A DNA stretch of 12,398 nucleotides from JAQVYB01 sp964490935 (GTDB lineage: Bacteria > Verrucomicrobiota > Kiritimatiellia > RZYC01), in assembly GCA_964490935.1 (NCBI GenBank), contig CAZBEO010000097.1, positions 1-12,398 on the forward strand, given 5' to 3'. The notes under the pieces were generated by a model. It was not told where the DNA came from, did no database searches, and saw nothing but the letters and a program-made list of their open reading frames with translations. How positions within the stretch are numbered: position 1 is the first letter of the stretch; each line of letters starts with the position of its first letter. Below, in pieces: positions 5,665 to 12,398 of the stretch. The translations under genes and the position numbers were made by a program.

Positions 5665-7428
5665 TTATAACGCATCGTAATCGTCTTCTTCGTCTTCGTC
5701 AGTGTTGGTCAGCTTGGTTACGCGGTCTTCGAAGTGTCCGCGTTTGAGGAGATAATCCTCCCAGTCTCGGAAGAGGTAGGGGCGTCGTTCGCGTTTGAGC
5801 GCATCCACGATCTGCGGGCTGATGGTAGAAAGGGCGGTGGTGGCGCCGGGGGTGCGGCTGATGACATGGATGACAAGCAGGCGGCCATCTTCGGTCGCGG
5901 CCGGCTCAGCCATTTCACTCCGGTTGCAGGAAAGCACGGCCGGGACAATGGTGTTGGAGTCGTCGTTGTCTTCAATACCTGAAATGGCGTTGAAATCGGA
6001 GGCGGTGAGCACGGGCAGTTCAAAGGCGGCGGCGATTTCAGCAAAGGTTTTGCCCTGTTCCAATTCAGATGCGGCGGTTTCCTGGACCTTTTTAGCGAGG
6101 GCCAGGGAGGCGTCTTCGATGGCCTGAAGGCGGCTGGCTTCGCGTACCTGATCGGCCACTTCGTTGAATTCTGGAATACGTTCGGGATAGGATTGATCGA
6201 GTGCAATGACGTAGACATATTCATCGCCGAGGATGGCATTGCTGAAGTAGTCGTCGGAATTGTCGCGCAGGTCAAAGGCGTCGCTGTTGAAGTCGAGTTC
6301 GGCGTCGATGCCGTCAATTTCTTCTTCGAGGGAGAAGGGTGGAGTGACGGCTATGGTGCGGTCAAATTTTTCGGCGGCTTCGTCGAAGGAGGGGGCGTTG
6401 CCTTGTCGGTCGGGCGAGAGGGCCATGGCAAAGGTGGTTGCTTTTTCAGCGGCGAGGTCTTTTGCGCGGTCATAGATGAGCAGAGCCGTAATCTGTTCGT
6501 TGACGTCCTCGAAAGGAGAAATAATGGACTCGCCACCTTCGTCGAGGTCTGCGGAGAGGGACTCGACGGCGTCCTGCTCTTTTTCCTCGTCGGTCATTAT
6601 TTTTGCTTCGTAGGTAGTATAGTCGTCGATATTTTCATTGTAGTAGGTGAGGGCGTCGTCTTCAGTGATGTCCACCTGATTGGTGAAGTCGCTGATCGGG
6701 AAGGCGACATAGCGTACGCTGATTTTAGGCGGAATCATGAACGCTTTCGTGTTGGCGTCGAAAAAGAGTTGTACATCTTCGTCGGACATGACGACGTTTC
6801 GTTCAGCGATCTCGGGGGTGACCTCGATGTATTCAACATCGAACTGATCGTTGATGGTATCGAAGGTTCTCTGGATTTCGAAGGGGGATATGATCAGGGA
6901 TTGGGCCACCATGGCGCGGAGTTTCTGCATGATGATTTCTTCGCGTACGTATTCCTCGAAGTGGTGTTCGGTCATGCCTAGGTTGCGCAGGAAGGCATAG
7001 GCGAAGTTCTGGTAGCGCTGGCGGCTGAACTGGCCATTGGTGTCGGCGAAGAGCTGCTGCGATTTGATGGCGTCAACAACCTCGTTGTTTCCGGCGGTGA
7101 TGCCCATTTTTGCGGCCTGCTTGAGGTTGGCCAATCGACGCCAGGCGCTGGAAGTGAGTTCTTTTTCCATGCGGTCGGTGATGCGTGGCGGCTCACCCAT
7201 CATCATAGCCACGGCTAGGTAGGTGTTGGCGCGGGCCTGCCGGAATTGGTCGAAAGAAATATCTTCTTCAAAGAGTTTTCCGGCGTGTCGTGCTTCGGAA
7301 GAAATTTCGTTACGGGCGGGCCAAGGCATGGCCCAAATGACGAAGGAAAACAGGATGACGATGAAAAAGATGATCCAAACAAGTCTGGACTGAATGAGCT
7401 TATGAAACTTCGATATCATCATGGCCAT
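5665..7428 (-). CDS. Membrane-anchored PpiD/SurA-like periplasmic chaperone
   Basis: The 587-residue protein resembles the PpiD/SurA N-terminal-domain family, which assists folding of exported and outer-membrane proteins at the periplasmic face of the inner membrane. A short basic N-terminus and one membrane segment (about residues 16-33) form the anchor. A SurA_N-like helical region follows, with GMTEHHFEEYVREEIIMQKL (about 150-170), and then the PpiD-like stretch around VRYVAFPISDF and the EDDALTYYNENIDDY motif. I do not see a clear parvulin (PpiC) rotamase domain with its usual conserved residues, so this may be a chaperone without isomerase activity. The protein is strongly acidic and ends in a D/E-rich tail (577-585). 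AAAGGGG lies 8 bases before the ATG. The gene is on the same strand as the rpiB-glyA operon but 186 bases away, and ssrA follows. Confidence 0.78.
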   Translation of the reverse strand: MAMMISKFHKLIQSRLVWIIFFIVILFSFVIWAMPWPARNEISSEARHAGKLFEEDISFDQFRQARANTYLAVAMMMGEPPRITDRMEKELTSSAWRRLANLKQAAKMGITAGNNEVVDAIKSQQLFADTNGQFSRQRYQNFAYAFLRNLGMTEHHFEEYVREEIIMQKLRAMVAQSLIISPFEIQRTFDTINDQFDVEYIEVTPEIAERNVVMSDEDVQLFFDANTKAFMIPPKISVRYVAFPISDFTNQVDITEDDALTYYNENIDDYTTYEAKIMTDEEKEQDAVESLSADLDEGGESIISPFEDVNEQITALLIYDRAKDLAAEKATTFAMALSPDRQGNAPSFDEAAEKFDRTIAVTPPFSLEEEIDGIDAELDFNSDAFDLRDNSDDYFSNAILGDEYVYVIALDQSYPERIPEFNEVADQVREASRLQAIEDASLALAKKVQETAASELEQGKTFAEIAAAFELPVLTASDFNAISGIEDNDDSNTIVPAVLSCNRSEMAEPAATEDGRLLVIHVISRTPGATTALSTISPQIVDALKRERRPYLFRDWEDYLLKRGHFEDRVTKLTNTDEDEEDDYDAL

Positions 7429-7530
7429 AGTCGAGGCCCCTTTCCATTGGCATATAGCCTATTTACCGGTGGTTGCTTTGAAAATAAACAGGCGATCACA
7501 TTAGCGATCCCGAATGAAGGGGTCAATAGG

Positions 7531-7560
7531 AATGTCCAGAGATACGCAGAGAAGAAGTTG
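7531..7560 (-). repeat. Degenerate dispersed repeat, copy 2 (inverted relative to copy 1)
   Basis: Read on the minus strand this contains TCTCTGCG (7552-7545), then TATCTCTGGACATTC, which aligns with 31-54 of the window allowing small gaps. It lies in the 186-base gap (7429-7614) between rpiB-glyA and the ppiD-like gene. Besides this repeat I see no gene, strong terminator or confident promoter in that gap. Confidence 0.35.
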
Positions 7561-7614
7561 GACGGGATAGCCGGGCGGTCGCGATTTTAGCAGTACATCC
7601 AGCGGAAGAGGCGC

Positions 7615-9297
<1,683 letters not shown>

Positions 9298-9301
9298 GTT
9301 A

Positions 9302-9793
9302 CTATCCTCTTTCCCGCGTTTTTTTAAGCAGGGGCGCTCCCTGGTTGTTTAAATAGATGGCCATATCCGTTATAGCCGTATCCAGTTCATCGCGGGTCTG
9401 GCGATACCGGCTTTCGGATTGACCGAATGGATCGGTCACATCGTTTGCGGTATCGGTCACTCCGAATGTGTGTGCCAGCCGAACCCTGTCACGGGCTTGG
9501 GGGAAAAGGCTGCACACGGTGTCCCGATGAGCGGAGGTCATTACCACGATGAGATCGGCTTCGTCAATCTTCTCGAGCGTCAAACTTCGGCTGCGGTGGC
9601 CGGAGAGATCGCAGCCGAGTTCCCGCATGACGGCGACGGCGCTCGGCGAGGCGGAGGCACCTTCGCAGGCGGCTAGGCCAGCGGAAGAGCAGCGCACATC
9701 AAACACATCGCCGAGCTTGCGGCGAAAGAGGTGTTCCGCCATTGGGCTGCGGCAGGTGTTTCCAGTGCACACGAATAGAACGGTTCGGATCAT
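9302..9793 (-). CDS. ywlE: Low-molecular-weight phosphatase, YwlE-type (predicted protein-arginine phosphatase)
   Basis: The 163-residue protein has the LMW-PTP P-loop CTGNTCR (C9 to R15) followed by SPMAE, and the general-acid motif DPFGQS (D121). The residue at position 13 is Thr. In B. subtilis YwlE this Thr distinguishes arginine-phosphatase from tyrosine-phosphatase members, which carry a branched aliphatic residue there. The YRQTRDEL motif near 130-137 also follows YwlE. The predicted role is removal of phosphate from phosphoarginine on proteins in the cytoplasm; tyrosine phosphatase activity is the alternative. Synteny supports the name, since ywlE lies just ahead of rpiB and glyA in Bacillus too. 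The gene starts 4 bases after the zinc-ribbon/EIIA gene and ends 4 bases before rpiB-glyA, so the three are cotranscribed. It lacks a strong ribosome binding site of its own and is probably coupled to the gene before it. Confidence 0.87.
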   Translation of the reverse strand: MIRTVLFVCTGNTCRSPMAEHLFRRKLGDVFDVRCSSAGLAACEGASASPSAVAVMRELGCDLSGHRSRSLTLEKIDEADLIVVMTSAHRDTVCSLFPQARDRVRLAHTFGVTDTANDVTDPFGQSESRYRQTRDELDTAITDMAIYLNNQGAPLLKKTRERG

Positions 9794-9797
9794 CGGG

Positions 9798-10640
9798 TCA
9801 CAGGATCGTGGACTTGGTCAGGGCCAGCATGCTTTTCCAGAGTTTGTCGGAATCTTTGAGTTCCGTCACCTTATCACGGGCTTCTTTTTTCTGGAAGGTC
9901 AGCGCGAGGCCGGCGAGCAGTTTGAGATAGAAGGCGCTGGCGGCGGTTGGGATGACCACAAAGACGACGACCCGCGTAAGCTTGGTGGCGTCGGCATCGT
10001 ATTTGAATCCGTTTTTGCTGGTGGCCACGGCGACGGTTAGTCCGCCGCCTTCGACGCCACGTACGTGAGGGAAGGCGAGTCCGTGATCCAGGGCGGTGCT
10101 GACGATGGCTTCACGCCGGAGGGCGGCTTCGGTGAGGGCGGCGGCATCGTTGATGAAGTTTTCCTTTTCCATGAGCGCGGCCAGTTCGGCGATGACTTCT
10201 TCTTTGGAGGTGGCTTCACTGTGGGCCACCATGAGGCTGGGTGCGGAGAAGCGGCTGAGGCCAGCCTGGACGGGTGCGGAGAAACGTCTGGTTTTCTGGG
10301 CGATGCGTTTGGGCAGTTCCTTGGGCGGGAAGTAGAGGATACGTGCGCAGTTGGGGCAGGTGTACATTTCGGTGGCGGCCCTGACGGCATGTACGCGGCT
10401 GACGGGGAGCGCCATGCCACATCCGGTGCAAGTACCGTTCGAGATGGGTACAATGGCGATATGATGTTTTTTCTGAAGTTTTGTGAATTGCTCTCTCAGG
10501 TCGGACGGGAGTGCTTCAAGATAGCTGTTAATGGCCTTCTTCAGTTGGTCGAGGCGTCCGTTAGTGGAGGTGGCGCTTTGCTGGGCCATGGCCTCCATGA
10601 GTTCCTGTAACTGAATGAGCTGATTGATGGTTTTTTTCAT
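9798..10640 (-). CDS. C4 zinc-ribbon / PTS EIIA (fructose/nitrogen type) fusion protein
   Basis: The 280-residue cytoplasmic protein has two parts. Residues 1-105 form a helical stretch ending in a C4 zinc ribbon of the PF02591 (CdsZ) style, with Cys71-x2-Cys74 and Cys95-x2-Cys98 (CTGCGMALP and YTCPNCARILYF). Residues from about 145 are a PTS IIA type-2 domain (PtsN/fructose EIIA fold). The phosphorylatable His is expected at H192 in HGLAFPHVRG, preceded by the ALRREAIVSTALD segment and followed by VFVVIPTAASAFYLKLLAGLA. No sugar permease (EIIB/EIIC) lies nearby, so a regulatory role like that of the nitrogen-PTS EIIA is more likely than sugar uptake; this is inference. It is the first gene of a three-gene operon with ywlE and rpiB-glyA. 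AGGA lies 6 bases before the ATG. The N-terminal helical part is shorter than in stand-alone zinc-ribbon proteins, which usually have a long coiled coil. Confidence 0.82.
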   Translation of the reverse strand: MKKTINQLIQLQELMEAMAQQSATSTNGRLDQLKKAINSYLEALPSDLREQFTKLQKKHHIAIVPISNGTCTGCGMALPVSRVHAVRAATEMYTCPNCARILYFPPKELPKRIAQKTRRFSAPVQAGLSRFSAPSLMVAHSEATSKEEVIAELAALMEKENFINDAAALTEAALRREAIVSTALDHGLAFPHVRGVEGGGLTVAVATSKNGFKYDADATKLTRVVVFVVIPTAASAFYLKLLAGLALTFQKKEARDKVTELKDSDKLWKSMLALTKSTIL

Positions 10641-10868
10641 TCACGATCCTGTTTTCTGTTATTTGGTTGAAAACGTCGTCCCTCCGGCGGCGTAGCTGAA
10701 TGGGAAAGTGTCTAGCATATTTCAAAAGGGATGCAACGAAGAAGAACGCTGTTTTATTGAGACGGGAAATAAGGCGGACACGGAACTTGCCAAATCGGTG
10801 AAATGAATTATCGTACAGCGGATTAAATAGGCCGCTGGGCCGCCAACTTCGCAGGACGGTGTTTCACC
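10641..10868. other. Divergent intergenic region
   Basis: These 228 bases separate the minus-strand zinc-ribbon/EIIA operon from the plus-strand glycosyltransferase and must contain both promoters. One plausible plus-strand pair is listed separately. For the minus strand I could not find a good -35/-10 match; a TTGCAT/TAGACA pair is too weak to call. No small gene or hairpin of note is visible. Confidence 0.5.
10787..10814 (+). promoter_or_regulatory. Candidate promoter for the glycosyltransferase gene
   Basis: TTGCCA (10787-10792) and TATCGT (10809-10814) are separated by 16 bases, matching the sigma-70 consensus at 5 and 4 of 6 positions. It lies 54 bases before the ATG at 10869. The assignment rests on consensus alone. 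Confidence 0.3.
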
Positions 10869-11858
10869 ATGAAGGTAGAAGAAAAAATTGATGTATCCGT
10901 GGTCGCCCCGATTTATAACGAGGAGGAATGCGTGCAGGCGCTGGTGGAAAAGCTGCACGAGGTGCTTTCCAAGTTGTGCCGCCCGTATGAAGTCGTGCTG
11001 GTGGATGACGGGAGCCGGGATGACTCTTGGCGGATCATGGAGGAGTTGTCGCATCGGGTGCCCTGTCTTCGCTTGGTTCGATTGCGGCGCAACTTCGGCC
11101 AGACGGCGGCCATGAGTGCGGGTTTTCATGAGGCGCGGGGCGAGGTGGTGATCACGATGGACGCGGATTTGCAGAATGATCCGGAAGATATTCCGCGCCT
11201 GCTCGAGCATATGGATACGGGCGTGGATGTGGTCAGTGGTTGGCGGAAAAATCGAAAGGACCCATTTATCAAACGACGCCTGCCCTCGATGCTGGCCAAT
11301 TCGCTGATCAGTCATATCACCGGTGTACATCTGCACGACTACGGCTGCACCCTGAAGGCGTACCGGCGCGAAGTCATTAAAAATGTGCATCTCTACGGTG
11401 AAATGCACCGCTTCATTCCGGCGTTGGCAAGCTGGGTGGGCGGAAGCATTGACGAAATCGTGGTGAACCATCATCCGCGCACCACCGGGCAGTCCAAGTA
11501 TGGGCTCTCGCGCACCGGGCGCGTGATTCTGGACTTGATCACCGTCAAATTTCTGCTGCGCTACAGCACGGGGCCCATGCAGATGTTTGGAAAAATCGGC
11601 GCGCTGTTCGGCATTCCCGGATTCCTGATGCTATTCTTTATGGTATTGGGCAATCTTTCCTATCACCTGTTTGGAACCGAGTTCGCGGCGTTTCTGGTCA
11701 AACGTCCGTTCTGGTTGATGTCGGCCTTCATGTTGATTTTCATGGGGGTGCAGTTTATCTGCATCGGCCTGCTGGCCGAAGTGCAGGCGCGGACGTATCA
11801 TGAATCGCAGAACAAACCGGTGTATGTGATACGGGATGTCGTGACGTCCACCTGCTGA
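10869..11858 (+). CDS. GT2 family glycosyltransferase (DPM1/GtrB/ArnC-like, polyprenyl-phosphate type)
   Basis: The 329-residue enzyme has an N-terminal GT-A catalytic domain: VSVVAPIYNEEE (9-20), VLVDDGS (43-49), RNFGQTAAMSAGF (74-86), the metal-binding DADLQ (98-102) and the acceptor-site region TTGQSKYGLSRTGRVI (205-220). Two C-terminal membrane segments follow (about 243-265 and 282-303). This layout is typical of enzymes that transfer a sugar from an NDP-sugar to undecaprenyl or dolichyl phosphate at the inner leaflet, supplying lipid-linked sugar for surface glycans. The sugar cannot be told from sequence. It is divergent from the minus-strand operon, and a multi-spanning membrane protein follows after 24 bases, probably in the same transcript. 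Confidence 0.88.
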   Translation: MKVEEKIDVSVVAPIYNEEECVQALVEKLHEVLSKLCRPYEVVLVDDGSRDDSWRIMEELSHRVPCLRLVRLRRNFGQTAAMSAGFHEARGEVVITMDADLQNDPEDIPRLLEHMDTGVDVVSGWRKNRKDPFIKRRLPSMLANSLISHITGVHLHDYGCTLKAYRREVIKNVHLYGEMHRFIPALASWVGGSIDEIVVNHHPRTTGQSKYGLSRTGRVILDLITVKFLLRYSTGPMQMFGKIGALFGIPGFLMLFFMVLGNLSYHLFGTEFAAFLVKRPFWLMSAFMLIFMGVQFICIGLLAEVQARTYHESQNKPVYVIRDVVTSTC

Positions 11859-11882
11859 TCGCCTCGGGGAGTGCTGACTGAT

Positions 11883-12398
11883 ATGCCTTTGGCCCAGATT
11901 GCCGAATCACTGAACAACGAAGCCCTGCTGCATTCCGACGACGTGCGTATGCTGATTCCGGTTGGGGTCTATGTCATCCTGATTGTGCTGGCCGGTCTCG
12001 CAGTGGATGTTTGGCTGCTCGCCGGCATAATAGCGCGCGCCCGGACATGGACGCTCGCTTCGGCCCGTGCGCTGGCCCCCCGCATTTCTCTCCGGGATGT
12101 ACTGATCTACGCCTCCGTCCTTTTTGGGATGCACTTAGTCGGGCTGCTGATCGGCCTCCTGGCGTCGCCCGAAAGCGATGTGCCGCTGATGGTGCTGCAA
12201 AGCCTGACACTTCACTGGGCGGTGCTTGTTCTGACGGTTATTTTTTTGCATCGACGCAAGCTAGCGGTCTCCACCTTTTTCGGGATGACGTGGCGCGGCG
12301 CGGCGCGGGATGTGGGCGCGGGCGTGGTGGCCTTTCTGGGGATGATGCCGATTCTGATGCTCGGGACGCTCCTGTATCAGACGCTGTTGCGTGCGTTT
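11883..12398 (+). CDS. Multi-spanning membrane protein, N-terminal part, possibly CPBP-type protease
   Basis: An open frame starts at ATG 11883 (GGGGAG 11 bases upstream) and runs through 172 codons to the window edge without a stop, so the gene is partial. About four hydrophobic segments are visible (roughly residues 23-50, 73-94, 104-122 and 145-167), with a basic loop of the HRRKL type near 123-127. The segment FFGMTWRGAARDVGAG...MMPILMLGTLLYQ resembles the region before the catalytic motifs of CPBP (CAAX/Abi) intramembrane proteases as known from Verrucomicrobiota, but the diagnostic EExxxR and HxxxN/B motifs would lie beyond the edge. The family is therefore a guess. It follows the glycosyltransferase by 24 bases. 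Confidence 0.6.
   Translation, partial: MPLAQIAESLNNEALLHSDDVRMLIPVGVYVILIVLAGLAVDVWLLAGIIARARTWTLASARALAPRISLRDVLIYASVLFGMHLVGLLIGLLASPESDVPLMVLQSLTLHWAVLVLTVIFLHRRKLAVSTFFGMTWRGAARDVGAGVVAFLGMMPILMLGTLLYQTLLRAF

Noticed and set aside
6193..6981. 262-codon open frame on the plus strand inside the ppiD-like gene.
   Set aside because: Its sequence is low-complexity (V/G/E/F-rich) and is the antisense shadow of a well-supported coding region on the other strand.

Overview
The window looks like chromosomal DNA from a Gram-negative bacterium of moderately high GC content. The protein style (a PpiD/SurA-like envelope chaperone, a WbuC-type cupin, a zinc-ribbon/EIIA fusion and an RpiB-GlyA fusion) suggests the PVC group (Verrucomicrobiota, Kiritimatiellota or Lentisphaerota). 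That placement is inference from gene content, because no marker gene for phylogeny lies in the window. Apart from a broken group II intron at the left edge, this is mostly housekeeping DNA. I see no CRISPR array, prophage or intact transposon.

Left edge (1-1238): a short repeat-like sequence is followed by the 5' part of a group II intron (domain I-III RNA, then the N-terminal part of its reverse transcriptase). The intron is cut off within RT block 3. About 175 bases without a gene precede the next operon. Plus strand, 1239-3754: a compact, overlapping znuA-znuC-znuB-type ABC uptake operon for zinc or manganese. It ends in a spacer with a 7-bp tandem repeat and meets rdgB (minus strand) tail to tail.

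Middle (3848-5651): rdgB (nucleotide-pool cleaning), a tRNA-Leu(GAG), a WbuC-like cupin, and a complete tmRNA gene on the minus strand. The tmRNA gene has a recognisable sigma-70-type promoter, a tag reading frame encoding ANEELALAA, and a rho-independent terminator.

Minus-strand block (5665-10640): a membrane-anchored PpiD/SurA-like protein lies downstream of a tight three-gene operon. The operon, in transcription order, encodes a C4 zinc-ribbon/PTS EIIA fusion, a YwlE-type low-molecular-weight phosphatase, and a single polypeptide that joins ribose-5-phosphate isomerase B to serine hydroxymethyltransferase. The genes are separated by only 4 bases each. The order ywlE-rpiB-glyA matches the Bacillus subtilis ywlE-ywlF-(ywlG)-glyA neighbourhood, with rpiB and glyA fused here.

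Right edge (10869-12398): a divergently oriented GT2 polyprenyl-phosphate-type glycosyltransferase is followed by a multi-spanning membrane protein that runs off the window. The most interesting items are the three-gene operon with its two unusual fusions and a predicted arginine-phosphatase signature, and the truncated intron seated next to a dispersed repeat.
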